From: Bacteroidota bacterium
Lineage (GTDB): Bacteria; Bacteroidota; Ignavibacteria; UBA10030; UBA6906
Direction: 5' to 3'
Assembly: GCA_019637975.1 (NCBI GenBank)
Contig: JAHBUR010000006.1
Span: 99,773-163,772 of the forward strand
Length of the DNA stretch: 64,000 nt
Part shown: one piece after another, positions 24,510 to 33,790 of the stretch
Numbering within the stretch: position 1 is the stretch's first letter
Layout of the letters: the number at the start of each line of letters is the position of its first letter
The notes under the pieces: generated by a model
The model's database searches: none
Told to the model about the DNA's origin: nothing
What the model saw: only the letters and a program-made list of their open reading frames with translations
Program-made: the position numbers and the translations under genes

Positions 24510-25445
24510 ATGAAAACTCTCGTCTTTGGCGCCGATGGCGGGGGAACGAAAACCCTCGGGCTCATCGCGGATGGGAACGGTTCAGTTCTTGTACAGAAGC
24601 ATGTTGAAGGAACCAATGTGAACGTGGTGGGCTTTGATGTCGCAGCCGCCCGACTCTACAGCCTGATTGCCGATTGTTGTGCGGATGCAGGTTGTGCAGT
24701 TGCCGAGTTGCAGGGGATTGTTCTCGGACTCGCCGGAGCAGGAAGAGCAGAGAATCGGACGCGTCTGCGCGAGGAGATTGCAAAGCTTGCCGCGCGTGAG
24801 CTTCCGCTTGTGATTGAAACTGATGCGAGGGTCGGGCTGGAAGGCGCGTTCAACGGAGGACCGGGCATTCTCGTTATTGCAGGCACTGGCTCGGCAGTGA
24901 TGGGAAAGAACAATGCAGGCAAGATTGTATCAGCCGGAGGTTGGGGGAGAATGTTGGGGGATGAAGGGAGCGGATTCTGGTTAGGGTCCGAGGCTCTGAA
25001 ATCCGTTGCTCGATGGTACGATGGCCGCGGAGGCTCGCATCCTCTTGCCGGATTGATAAGGCAAGAATTCGGATTTGACAATCGCGATAGTGTGATTGGT
25101 GCCGTCTATCACGAAGGTTTTGAGTTGTCGCGACTTGCTCCGCTTGTGATCAAAGCTGCGGCGGAAGGCGTAGACGTTGCGCGGGAGATTCTTGCTCGCG
25201 GTGCGGCAGAATTGGCCGGGCAAGCACAATCAGTTGCCGCGCAGCTTGCCATCGAGGGTCAGGTAGGGGTGGTGTTGTCGGGCGGATTGCTTGAGCATGA
25301 ATCCGGTTACACCCGCATTCTGCGCACGCTGATGGTGGATCGTGTGCCGGATGCAACTGTTCAAACGGCCCTGCATCCGCCGGCATACGGCGCAGCGTTG
25401 CTGGCGCGTGAGTACGCAAAAAGATCACTACAGTTCAACACATGA
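24510..25445 (+). CDS. BadF/BadG/BcrA-type ATPase, probable N-acetylglucosamine kinase
   Basis: A 311-residue sugar-kinase/ASKHA-fold protein. It begins with the phosphate-1 motif FGADGGGTKTLGLI, contains ILVIAGTGSAVMGKN (phosphate 2) and WGRMLGDEGSGFWLG, and has GVVLSGGLLEHE (adenosine motif). Length and motifs match eukaryote-type GlcNAc kinases and their bacterial relatives. It probably phosphorylates an amino sugar, perhaps in cell-wall recycling; the substrate is inferred. ATG 24510 is used because the conserved domain starts there, though the frame is open to 24462. Confidence 0.83.
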   Translation: MKTLVFGADGGGTKTLGLIADGNGSVLVQKHVEGTNVNVVGFDVAAARLYSLIADCCADAGCAVAELQGIVLGLAGAGRAENRTRLREEIAKLAARELPLVIETDARVGLEGAFNGGPGILVIAGTGSAVMGKNNAGKIVSAGGWGRMLGDEGSGFWLGSEALKSVARWYDGRGGSHPLAGLIRQEFGFDNRDSVIGAVYHEGFELSRLAPLVIKAAAEGVDVAREILARGAAELAGQAQSVAAQLAIEGQVGVVLSGGLLEHESGYTRILRTLMVDRVPDATVQTALHPPAYGAALLAREYAKRSLQFNT

Positions 25446-25481
25446 TTCCATGTTCAATACACCATAAACTGAAGGTATAGT

Positions 25482-27041
25482 ATGCCAATCCCAAAATTCA
25501 GAAACGAACTGCTTGCAGATTTCTCGAAAGCCAAAAACCGCAAAGCACAGGAAGCAGCTATTGCGAAGGTACGATCGCAGATCGGGAAGGAATACCCGAT
25601 TGTGATCGGCGGCGAGAAGATTTACACGCAAGAGAAATTCAACTCCTATAATCCCTCCAAGTCATCGGAGATTGTCGGCGTCTTTCAAAAAGGAACCACG
25701 GAGCTTGCCAACAAGGCTATGGACGTTGCCCTGGCGAAGTTCGAAGACTGGAAGAACGTTCCGTACAAGAAGCGGGCTGACTATCTTTTCAAAGCCGCAA
25801 AGCTGATGCGCAAGCGCCGGTTCGAGTTGAATGCTACGATGATTCTCGAAGTCGGAAAGACTTGGATTGAAGCGGACGCCGATACAGCCGAAGCGATTGA
25901 CTTCCTCGAATTCTATGCGCGTGAAATGCTGCGCTATGGCGGCCCGCAACCGGTGGTTCCGAACAAAGGAGAAAAGGGAAAGCTCCTCTACATTCCGCTC
26001 GGTGTCGGCGTTGTTGTTCCGCCGTGGAACTTTGCGCTTGCCATTCTCACCGGAATGACTTCGGCGGCGATTGTCACGGGCAACACCGTCGTGCTGAAAC
26101 CATCCAGCGACTCGCCGCTGACAGGATGGAAATATTACGAGATTATGGAAGAAGTCGGATTGCCTGCGGGCGTACTCAATTTCGTCAGCGGTCCGGGCGG
26201 AGCAGTAGGCGATACGCTTGTTACGCATCCGAAGACACGGTTCATTTCCTTCACCGGCTCGAAAGAAGTCGGCATTCACATCAACGAGGAAGCGGCAAAA
26301 GTCCGTCCCGGACAAATCTGGCTGAAGCGCGTTGTTGCCGAGATGGGCGGCAAGGATTCAATTGTTGTTGATGAGGGCGTTGATCTTGATGAGGCCGCTG
26401 CCGGCGTCACCGTTTCAGCATTCGGTTTCCAAGGTCAGAAATGCTCGGCCTGCTCCCGCGTGATTGTTCATGAGAAGATTTATGACAAATTCGTTGACCT
26501 TCTTGCCAAGAAAGCCGAAGCTATCACTATTGGTGATTCCGCCGTTCAATCCAACTATATGGGACCCGTCATCAACAAAAAGTCGGAGGAAAGCATCCTT
26601 GCCTATATCGAAAAAGGAATTGCCGAAGGCGGACGGTTGGTTGCTGGTGGCAAGAAAGCCGGCGACGAAGGCTATTTCATCCGCCCGACGGTGATTGCTG
26701 ATGTTGATCCGAAGGCAACCATTTCGCAGGAGGAAATCTTCGGACCCGTGCTTGCCGTGATCAAGGCAAAGAATTTTGATGAAGGGTTGGAGATTGCCAA
26801 CAACACCGAGTTCGGTTTGACGGGGGCTGTCTACACGAAGAACAAGAAACGTCTCGAAAAAGCGGAACGGGAGTTCTTCGTCGGAAATCTCTATCTGAAC
26901 CGTAAATGTACCGGCGCCCTTGTCGGCGTACATCCGTTCGGCGGATTCAACATGAGCGGTACCGACTCGAAAGCAGGCGGGCGAGATTACCTGCTGCTGT
27001 TTATGCAAGCAAAATCCATAGCAGAAAAAGTGAAGAAGTGA
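25482..27041 (+). CDS. pruA: L-glutamate gamma-semialdehyde (P5C) dehydrogenase
   Basis: A 519-residue aldehyde dehydrogenase of the RocA/PutA-C group. VVVPPWNFALAILTGM is the NAD-binding asparagine region, VLKPSSDSPLTG the lysine region, VAEMGGKDSIVVDE the glutamate and GQKCSACSR the nucleophile C321. A long N-terminal segment (about 40 residues) and the block FYAREMLRYGGPQPV are typical of monofunctional P5C dehydrogenases. It turns glutamate semialdehyde, from proline or arginine, into glutamate. No proline dehydrogenase gene is seen in the window. Its stop abuts palindromic element E. Confidence 0.9.
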   Translation: MPIPKFRNELLADFSKAKNRKAQEAAIAKVRSQIGKEYPIVIGGEKIYTQEKFNSYNPSKSSEIVGVFQKGTTELANKAMDVALAKFEDWKNVPYKKRADYLFKAAKLMRKRRFELNATMILEVGKTWIEADADTAEAIDFLEFYAREMLRYGGPQPVVPNKGEKGKLLYIPLGVGVVVPPWNFALAILTGMTSAAIVTGNTVVLKPSSDSPLTGWKYYEIMEEVGLPAGVLNFVSGPGGAVGDTLVTHPKTRFISFTGSKEVGIHINEEAAKVRPGQIWLKRVVAEMGGKDSIVVDEGVDLDEAAAGVTVSAFGFQGQKCSACSRVIVHEKIYDKFVDLLAKKAEAITIGDSAVQSNYMGPVINKKSEESILAYIEKGIAEGGRLVAGGKKAGDEGYFIRPTVIADVDPKATISQEEIFGPVLAVIKAKNFDEGLEIANNTEFGLTGAVYTKNKKRLEKAEREFFVGNLYLNRKCTGALVGVHPFGGFNMSGTDSKAGGRDYLLLFMQAKSIAEKVKK

Positions 27042-27106
27042 TTGTGGATTACAGATTACGGATTACTGTCAATCCGGTAATCCGAATTCCCAATCTGTAA
27101 TCACAA
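27042..27106. repeat. Empty palindromic element E (GATTACA family)
   Basis: The left arm (27042-27066) holds the 7-base units GATTACA, GATTACG and GATTAC. The right arm (27076-27106) is its inverted copy, GGTAATCCG then CCAATCTGTAATCACAA, with a 6-8 base bulge and few mismatches. It starts immediately after the pruA stop codon and ends 10 bases before the next ATG, so it makes up nearly the whole intergenic gap. The design is that of elements A, C and D with another sequence. Confidence 0.75.
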
Positions 27107-27116
27107 CAATTGAGAC

Positions 27117-27614
27117 ATGGCCGAACTTATCACATGCTCCAACTGCGAAGGCGAAGTCACGGAAGATAGCGAGTTCTGCCCTCACTGCGGCTACTTGCTG
27201 ACTGACCAAACCCTCTGGTGCGAAACTCATGCAGGCAACGAAGCGGGAGGTGTTTGCGTCATTTGTCAGAAACTCGTCTGCGAGCAATGCAGCGAAGAAA
27301 GCGACCGCCGCGTTTTCTGTCTGGATCACATTGATGTTCGCGTTGATGGCGATTGGGCGGAAGTCTATCGCTCGACTGACGTGCATGATGCAGAGTTGGC
27401 GCGGTCGCTTCTACTCGATGCGAAGCTTCACGTTGAAGTACAGAACTTCAGTTCCATCGGCTACGCGTGGGATGGCGGCGGTGATAGCGCGCAATCGCGC
27501 AGTAATCTGAACAATCCGGCAAAAATTTTCGTCCCTCTCGACGAGTATGTGAAGGGAAGAGAAGTGTTGGAGGAGTGGGAGAAGGGACAACCCGATTTTG
27601 ATACGCACAACTAA
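27117..27614 (+). CDS. Zinc-ribbon / B-box-like protein with DUF2007 domain
   Basis: A 165-residue protein. The N-terminus has a zinc ribbon, C7-x2-C10 and C21-x2-C24. Next comes a B-box-like cluster of C35, H38, C47, C50, C55, C58, C68 and H71. The C-terminal part (about 79-155), starting DWAEVYRSTDVHDAELARSLL, matches DUF2007, a small ferredoxin-like domain often called putative signal-transducing. Function is unknown; metal-dependent protein contact is likely. The soluble protein sits between pruA and sucC without a clear functional link. Confidence 0.75.
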   Translation: MAELITCSNCEGEVTEDSEFCPHCGYLLTDQTLWCETHAGNEAGGVCVICQKLVCEQCSEESDRRVFCLDHIDVRVDGDWAEVYRSTDVHDAELARSLLLDAKLHVEVQNFSSIGYAWDGGGDSAQSRSNLNNPAKIFVPLDEYVKGREVLEEWEKGQPDFDTHN

Positions 27615-27635
27615 TTCTCATTCAAGGAGACTTCA

Positions 27636-28799
27636 ATGAAAGTTCATGAGTACCAGGGGAAAGAAATTCTGAGAAAATTCGGCGTTGCAACTCCGGCCGG
27701 GAAGCCCGCTTTTTCTGTTGATGAGGCTGTTGCGATTGCGCAGGAGCTTGGTGGCAGTGTGTGGGTTGTGAAGGCGCAAATTCATGCCGGCGGACGAGGA
27801 AAAGGGGGCGGCGTCAAAGTCGCCAGAAGTCTGCAGGAAGTCCGCGATTTTGCATCACAGATTCTCGGGATGACCCTCGTGACTCATCAGACAGGTCCTG
27901 AAGGAAGACTCGTCAAGAGATTGCTGATAGAGCAGGGCGTGAACATCGCCCGCGAGTTGTACGTAGGCATTACGCTCGACCGCTCGACATCGCGCAACGT
28001 GGTGATGGCATCAACGGAAGGTGGAGTGGAAATTGAGAAAGTTGCGGAGGAAACTCCGGAGAAGATCTTGAAGGAGTTTGTCGATCCGGCGGTCGGGTTC
28101 CAGGATTTTCAGGCCAGAAACATTGCCTTTGGGCTGGGGTTGACGGGTGATGCGTTCAAGAACGGCGTGAAATTTTTGAAAGCGTTGTATCGTGCGTATG
28201 ATGAAATGGATTGCTCGCTTGCGGAGATAAACCCGCTTGTTGTAACGGGAGAGGGTGGCATTCTCGCCCTCGACGCAAAAATCAACTTTGACGACAATGC
28301 TTTGTACCGTCATCCCGAATTGGAATCGTTGAGAGATTTGGATGAAGAAGATCCGCTCGAAATCGAGGCATCGAAATCCAATCTCAACTACATCAAGCTC
28401 GATGGTAACGTCGGCTGCATGGTGAACGGAGCCGGACTTGCAATGGGCACGATGGATATCATCAAGCTTGCCGGAGGCGAGCCCGCCAATTTTCTTGATG
28501 TCGGCGGAACGGCAAGCGCGCAGACAGTTGAGAATGGATTCAAAATCATTCTTTCGGACAAACACGTCAGGGCTGTTCTCATCAATATCTTCGGGGGAAT
28601 TGTCCGCTGCGACCGAGTTGCCACGGGCGTGGTCGAAGCGGCGAAGAAAGTCCATATCAATATTCCCGTGGTTGTCCGGCTTGCCGGAACCAACGCCGAC
28701 CTTGCGGCGGATATTCTGGCGAATTCGGGAATGAACTTTCTTGTTGCCAAGACTCTGAAGGAAGCTGCAGAGAAAGTGACCGAGGCTATCAAGAACTGA
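27636..28799 (+). CDS. sucC: Succinyl-CoA ligase [ADP-forming] beta subunit
   Basis: A 387-residue ATP-grasp protein of the normal SucC length. It starts [16 protein letters not shown], has [16 protein letters not shown] in the nucleotide site, [12 protein letters not shown] for magnesium binding, and the phosphohistidine-contact loop [10 protein letters not shown]. It forms succinate and ATP from succinyl-CoA in the TCA cycle together with SucD. No sucD lies next to it, so the alpha subunit must be elsewhere. AAGGAGAC precedes the ATG. Confidence 0.95.
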   Translation: MKVHEYQGKEILRKFGVATPAGKPAFSVDEAVAIAQELGGSVWVVKAQIHAGGRGKGGGVKVARSLQEVRDFASQILGMTLVTHQTGPEGRLVKRLLIEQGVNIARELYVGITLDRSTSRNVVMASTEGGVEIEKVAEETPEKILKEFVDPAVGFQDFQARNIAFGLGLTGDAFKNGVKFLKALYRAYDEMDCSLAEINPLVVTGEGGILALDAKINFDDNALYRHPELESLRDLDEEDPLEIEASKSNLNYIKLDGNVGCMVNGAGLAMGTMDIIKLAGGEPANFLDVGGTASAQTVENGFKIILSDKHVRAVLINIFGGIVRCDRVATGVVEAAKKVHINIPVVVRLAGTNADLAADILANSGMNFLVAKTLKEAAEKVTEAIKN

Positions 28800-28818
28800 T
28801 GCAACGAGGAAGACCGAG

Positions 28819-30300
28819 GTGATGCCGGGCGATCAGTACGAAGCGGTTATCGGGCTGGAAGTTCACGCGCAGCTTCTTACAAAATCGAAAGCATTCTGTG
28901 GCTGTCCCAATTCGTTCGGCAACGAACCGAATACGAATGTGTGTCCGGTCTGCCTCGGTATGCCGGGCGCGTTGCCAGTTCTCAACCGGAATCTTGTCGA
29001 GTTCATCCTGCGGATGGGATTGGCGACGAACTGCACAATTGCTGCCAAATCGGTTTTTGCCCGCAAGAACTATTTCTATCCCGATCTTCCCAAAGGATAT
29101 CAGATCTCGCAGTACGAAGAGCCTATGTGCTCGAACGGGTCTGTCGAAATCGAAACGGAGGATGGAAGCCGGAAGAACATCGGCATTACCCGCATTCACA
29201 TGGAAGAAGACGCGGGTAAATCGATTCACGATGCGGGAAGCGGCACGCTTGTCGATTTAAACCGTTGCGGCGTTCCCTTGATCGAAATCGTAAGCGAGCC
29301 GGATATTCGTTCCCCGAAGGAAGCCTTTTCATATCTGTGGAAAATCAGACAGCTTGTGACGTACCTCGGGATTTGTGACGGAAACATGGAGGAAGGAAGT
29401 CTGCGCTGCGACGCAAATGTCTCCGTTCGGAAGATGGGCGCAAGCGGGTTCGGCACGAAGACGGAAGTAAAGAACATGAACTCCCTTCGCAATGTCGAGC
29501 GGGCGCTGGAGTTCGAAATCAACCGGCAGGTGGCCTTGCTCGAAAATGGCAAGGAAATCGAGCAGGAGACGTTGTTGTGGGATGCAGATCGCAATGAGAC
29601 ACAGTCGATGCGCAGCAAGGAAGAGGCACACGATTACCGGTATTTCCCCGATCCGGATCTTGTGCCGGTGCTCGTTGACGAGCAATGGAAAAACAGCGTT
29701 GCAACCCATCTGCCGGAGCTCCCAACACCGAGACGTGACCGATATATTGCATCGCTCGGCTTGCCCCGCTATGATGCTGATGTGCTTACGGCTGAAAGGG
29801 ATACAGCAGACTATTTCGAACCTGCTCTCGTTGCCTTGTCCAACCTTAACGGCAAACAGCAGAACGACAATGCAAAGATGGTCAGCAACTGGGTGATGAC
29901 GGATGTTCTACGTGTGATCGGCGAGAGGAAAGTCCCGATTGGCGATTTCCCAATTCAGCCGGAACGGCTTGCAGAAATGATTCATCTCATTCAGTCCGGA
30001 ATGATCAGCGGCACTATTGCAAAGCAGGTTTTTGAGGAAATGCTGGATCATCCTGACGGGCCGGGGATTATTGTTGAGAGAAAGGGCTGGGTTCAAGTGA
30101 CGGACACTGCCGCCATTGAAAAGGCAGTTGCGGAGATCCTTTCGGCCAATCAATCTCAAGTAGAGACATTTCTGAACGGGGGCGAGAAAGTATTCGGATG
30201 GTTTGTCGGTGAGACAATGAAGAAGCTGAAAGGGAAAGGTAATCCGAAACTGGTAAACGAGATTCTGAGAGAACAACTCAACGCCAAACGCATCTCATAA
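28819..30300 (+). CDS. gatB: Asp/Glu-tRNA(Asn/Gln) amidotransferase subunit B
   Basis: A 493-residue GatB of normal length. The N-terminal signature [13 protein letters not shown] and the cysteines in FCGCPNSF and [11 protein letters not shown] form the zinc site. The block [14 protein letters not shown] and [17 protein letters not shown] are characteristic. A C-terminal GatB/YqeY tail domain follows (about 345-493). It phosphorylates misacylated tRNA for amidation. gatA and gatC are not adjacent. The start is GTG 28819 or ATG 28822; the AGGA at 28807 gives better spacing to the GTG. Confidence 0.95.
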   Translation: MMPGDQYEAVIGLEVHAQLLTKSKAFCGCPNSFGNEPNTNVCPVCLGMPGALPVLNRNLVEFILRMGLATNCTIAAKSVFARKNYFYPDLPKGYQISQYEEPMCSNGSVEIETEDGSRKNIGITRIHMEEDAGKSIHDAGSGTLVDLNRCGVPLIEIVSEPDIRSPKEAFSYLWKIRQLVTYLGICDGNMEEGSLRCDANVSVRKMGASGFGTKTEVKNMNSLRNVERALEFEINRQVALLENGKEIEQETLLWDADRNETQSMRSKEEAHDYRYFPDPDLVPVLVDEQWKNSVATHLPELPTPRRDRYIASLGLPRYDADVLTAERDTADYFEPALVALSNLNGKQQNDNAKMVSNWVMTDVLRVIGERKVPIGDFPIQPERLAEMIHLIQSGMISGTIAKQVFEEMLDHPDGPGIIVERKGWVQVTDTAAIEKAVAEILSANQSQVETFLNGGEKVFGWFVGETMKKLKGKGNPKLVNEILREQLNAKRIS

Positions 30301-30330
30301 ATTTCTTAAATCATCAAGCGGGAGTATTCC

Positions 30331-31095
30331 ATGCGAAGAACTGTAATTGCCGGAAACTGGAAAATGTACAAAACCGTTGAGGAATCCATTGAGCTGATCA
30401 ACGTGCTCAAGCCTCTCACCTCCAATCTCAAACCGAACGTCGATGTCATTATCTGCCCGCCGCTTACATCGCTGGCCATTGCATCAAGTCTCCTGAAGGA
30501 TTCGAGCATCAAGCTTGGGGCGCAGAACATGAGCGAGCACGACGAAGGTGCGTACACAGGAGAAGTATCATGGAAGATGTTGAAGTCTGTGGGATGCGAG
30601 TACGTGATCCTCGGACATTCCGAGCGACGGCAATACTTTGGCGAAACGAACGAGCTAATCAATCAGAAAGCCAAAAAAGCCCTGGCAAACGGACTGAAAC
30701 CGATCATTTGTGTTGGCGAGAAGTTGGATGAACGCGAGGCCGGGGTGACCGAGCAGATTGTCTCGACTCAAATCAAGGGGGTCCTTGCCGGAATTTCATC
30801 AGACGAACTGAAGAAGGTAATAATTGCCTACGAGCCGGTTTGGGCGATCGGGACAGGTAAAACGGCGACGCCTTTGCAAGCCCAGCAAGTTCATCTTCAT
30901 ATCAGGAAGCTGGTTGGACAGCTTTACTCTTGGAACCTCGCTGAAGGTCTGGTCATTCAATATGGCGGCAGCGTCAAGCCTGACAATGCGGCTGAGTTGC
31001 TGGCACAGGATGACATAGATGGCGCGTTGGTGGGCGGAGCATGCCTTAAGGCGGATTCGTTTTCTTCAATAATTGGTTCAGCCCCCGCCCGCTGA
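30331..31095 (+). CDS. tpiA: Triosephosphate isomerase
   Basis: A 254-residue TIM barrel. The catalytic set is present: N9 and K11 in IAGNWKMYK, histidine in VILGHSERR (about 96), and glutamate in AYEPVWAIGTGKTA (about 168). The C-terminal phosphate loop reads IQYGGSVKPDN and GALVGGACLK. It interconverts glyceraldehyde 3-phosphate and dihydroxyacetone phosphate. GGAGTATTCC precedes the ATG. It follows gatB by 30 bases. Confidence 0.96.
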   Translation: MRRTVIAGNWKMYKTVEESIELINVLKPLTSNLKPNVDVIICPPLTSLAIASSLLKDSSIKLGAQNMSEHDEGAYTGEVSWKMLKSVGCEYVILGHSERRQYFGETNELINQKAKKALANGLKPIICVGEKLDEREAGVTEQIVSTQIKGVLAGISSDELKKVIIAYEPVWAIGTGKTATPLQAQQVHLHIRKLVGQLYSWNLAEGLVIQYGGSVKPDNAAELLAQDDIDGALVGGACLKADSFSSIIGSAPAR

Positions 31096-31108
31096 GCCTT
31101 GTTTTTCA

Positions 31109-31137
31109 TTGCATTCCCCTCTGTTATTCATTATATT
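31109..31137 (+). promoter_or_regulatory. Probable promoter of the GH2-like / smc transcription unit
   Basis: TTGCAT and TATATT are spaced by 17 bases, in the short gap after tpiA. Transcription would start near 31144, giving a leader of about 35 bases. Confidence 0.55.
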
Positions 31138-31177
31138 TTGTGAAATTCAGCCAAATTACTGTCTTCGGTCATACTAA

Positions 31178-33790
31178 TTGTTCGTGCACGCCCCGAAATT
31201 GCGTAAGTTCTTTGTCGCCTCCTGTCTTGGTTTTATTCTCCAGCCCCTTCAGCCCAACGTAACATTTTCCCAATATCGGTTCCTTGAAAACGGGTCTGCT
31301 ATGGCAACTGGCCTTGAGACGGGCTATTTGTTGGATACGCCGACGAGAATGAAGATTGACCTGTCCGGTTTGTGGTCGTACAGCGTCACTAACGGCCCTC
31401 AGGGGAGTGTAAGAATTCCTTCAGCGTACGACTTTACGGGCGAGGTCGTATTCGAACGGAAAGTGGAACTGAAGGAGGAGGATCTGGACAGATACCAGTT
31501 CCATCTCGTCATGATGGGATCGAACTACAATACAGCGGTATCCATCAACAGAGATTTCATCGTGAATCATATTGGCGGATACACGAGTTTCGTGGCACCG
31601 ATTCCCTCCTCAACTCTTCAAATCGGCTCCGAGAATATCATCCGGATTACGACAAACAACACGCTTGATGCCACCAAAACGCTACCCCCTCGCTCACAGG
31701 TATGGGGATGGAGGAATTACGGCGGCATTCTCCGGGACGTGTACATTCTTGGAACCCCAAAAGTGTTTATATCGGACGTGTCGGTTTCCTCGGAACCAAA
31801 AAGTGATTTCTCGTCCGCCCGGATAAAAGTCGTTGCAGCCTTCGAAAGCGAAGTACGCGGCGCAGCGGATACATTGCAGCCGCAACTCCAACTTTTTGCC
31901 GAGTTGCATGACAGGCAGTCGAACACACTGGTGGCAACGAGTCCATCGGTTCCTGTAACGCGACAGGCCAAGGATTGGAACCCGGCTATTGTGGAATTTA
32001 CTGTTGCCAATCCCCGGCTCTGGAGCCCGCAAACCCCGGATCGCTATCTTCTCAAGACATATCTTGCCGAAGCCAAAACAGCCGTGAAATTGGATGAATA
32101 CTACATGCATATCGGCATCCGGAAGATTGAGTTGAGGGACGGAAGGCTGTTCCTTAACGGAAAAAAGCAGGATCTGAAGGGGTTTGTCTGGGTCGAGGAT
32201 CATCCCTCTTACGGAAGTGCGGTGACGCGCGAGGAAATGGAGAAAGATGTGGCGCTGATTCGAAGTGCCGGCGCCAATGCGATTCGCTTTGCGTTTCATC
32301 CGCCTCATCCGTACATGCTGAACCTGTGCGATCGCTACGGGCTTTTTGCGTTTGTCGAGCTTCCGGTGAGAAATGTTCCGGCGCCAATTCTCTCCGGCGA
32401 CTACTACATCGATCTGGCGAGTAATGCTATGCGCGAAATGATTGTGCGCGACAGGAACCATCCATCGGTGGTGGCGTGGGGTTTAGGCGATGATTTCGAG
32501 TCGCTTTCACCGGTTGCCCGAAAATTCATCGAGCAGCTGGGAAATCTTACCCGTCGTCTTGATACAAGACCGGTGTATTACGGAACCAGCAAGAATTTCC
32601 CCGACGCGGGCGGCGATCTTGTAGATATTATTATGCCTGCCATCATGACACGGGACGCAAAGTTATTTCGAAGAGAGTTGGACAGTCTTCGCGAGGCGAA
32701 TCCCGAAAAGCCTGTTATTGTGACAATGGGAAGTGAAGTTCAGCCGAAAAACAGCAACGGATACAGCGATCCCCTTTCGTACGAGGCGCAGGCACGGTAT
32801 ATGGTCCAGCACATCGATGCCGTGTTGAAATCCGATGTCGCGGGAACGTTCATCCTGTCGTTCAACGATTGGAAAGGCGATCGTCCGGCTCTTACCGTAA
32901 ATTCCGGGAACCCGTGGATGCACACACTGGGGGTGGTGAATCACGCGAGAGATAAGCGGCTCGCATACGAGGCTGTGCGTGCAGCGTTCAATAGCGAGAA
33001 ATTCTCCGCCCTGCCTATTGGCAATAATCCTTCGTCATCTCCTATTGTTTATGTTCTGGCAGGACTTGTCATTCTTGTCGGAACGGCATATTGGTACAAC
33101 TCCAGTCGCCGGTTTCGCGAGTCGCTCAACCGTTCAATGGTGAACTCGTACAATTTCTTCTCCGATATCCGCGACCAACGCATTGTAACCGTCTTGCACA
33201 GCACGCTTCTCGGGCTTGTTGTATCCGCGGGGACGGCAATTGTGCTGTCGAGTTTGTTGTTTTATTTCCGTCACAGTCTGGTGTTGGACAACTTGTTGTC
33301 GTTCATCCTTATTTCGGATGGAGTGAAGCAGGAGGTTATTGAGTTGGTTCGTCAACCCAACAAGTTCATTGTTGTGTTTACCGGCGTATTTTTTCTGCAT
33401 CTTCTCTTTGTCAGCATGCTTCTGTGGATGGTGGCTCCCTTCTTCAAGGCTCGCATCTACCCGTATCATGCATATGCAGTCACCATGTGGTCAACGCCGC
33501 CGCTGCTCATTCTTGTTCCGTTCGGGATGATCCTGTTTCGATTGATGGATAGCCCGGTGTATGTGTTGCCTTCGATTCTGTTGGCGGTATTGCTCATGTT
33601 TTGGGTTGCGCTGCGCTTTCTGAAAGGCATCTCCATCATACTTGATGTCTTTCCTCTTAAAATGTACGTCGCAGCCCTCTTGATCCTCGCCGTGGCGGGG
33701 GCTGGTTTGTACTTCTATTTCGATCGCACCGAATCAGCGTCAGCGTACGCAAAATACCTGTACAACACTGTAGCAAGCAAGCATCGCTGA
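31178..33790 (+). CDS. GH2-like exported protein fused to a C-terminal multi-helix membrane domain
   Basis: An 870-residue protein. A signal-like segment (residues 8-32) leads into a GH2 sugar-binding domain (about 45-185, DLSGLWSYSV, FERKVEL), an immunoglobulin-like domain (190-300) and a TIM barrel (305-600, GFVWVEDHPSYGSAVT, GANAIRFAFHPPHPYML). Where active GH2 enzymes have N-E after strand 4, this one has D438-D439 in WGLGDDFE, so the acid/base glutamate appears lost; a glutamate remains in VTMGSEVQP (about 519). From about 622 there are roughly six membrane helices. The family could be a carbohydrate-sensing or inactive envelope protein. The start is TTG 31178 or GTG 31184. Its stop is directly followed by the smc ATG. 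Confidence 0.8.
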   Translation: MFVHAPKLRKFFVASCLGFILQPLQPNVTFSQYRFLENGSAMATGLETGYLLDTPTRMKIDLSGLWSYSVTNGPQGSVRIPSAYDFTGEVVFERKVELKEEDLDRYQFHLVMMGSNYNTAVSINRDFIVNHIGGYTSFVAPIPSSTLQIGSENIIRITTNNTLDATKTLPPRSQVWGWRNYGGILRDVYILGTPKVFISDVSVSSEPKSDFSSARIKVVAAFESEVRGAADTLQPQLQLFAELHDRQSNTLVATSPSVPVTRQAKDWNPAIVEFTVANPRLWSPQTPDRYLLKTYLAEAKTAVKLDEYYMHIGIRKIELRDGRLFLNGKKQDLKGFVWVEDHPSYGSAVTREEMEKDVALIRSAGANAIRFAFHPPHPYMLNLCDRYGLFAFVELPVRNVPAPILSGDYYIDLASNAMREMIVRDRNHPSVVAWGLGDDFESLSPVARKFIEQLGNLTRRLDTRPVYYGTSKNFPDAGGDLVDIIMPAIMTRDAKLFRRELDSLREANPEKPVIVTMGSEVQPKNSNGYSDPLSYEAQARYMVQHIDAVLKSDVAGTFILSFNDWKGDRPALTVNSGNPWMHTLGVVNHARDKRLAYEAVRAAFNSEKFSALPIGNNPSSSPIVYVLAGLVILVGTAYWYNSSRRFRESLNRSMVNSYNFFSDIRDQRIVTVLHSTLLGLVVSAGTAIVLSSLLFYFRHSLVLDNLLSFILISDGVKQEVIELVRQPNKFIVVFTGVFFLHLLFVSMLLWMVAPFFKARIYPYHAYAVTMWSTPPLLILVPFGMILFRLMDSPVYVLPSILLAVLLMFWVALRFLKGISIILDVFPLKMYVAALLILAVAGAGLYFYFDRTESASAYAKYLYNTVASKHR

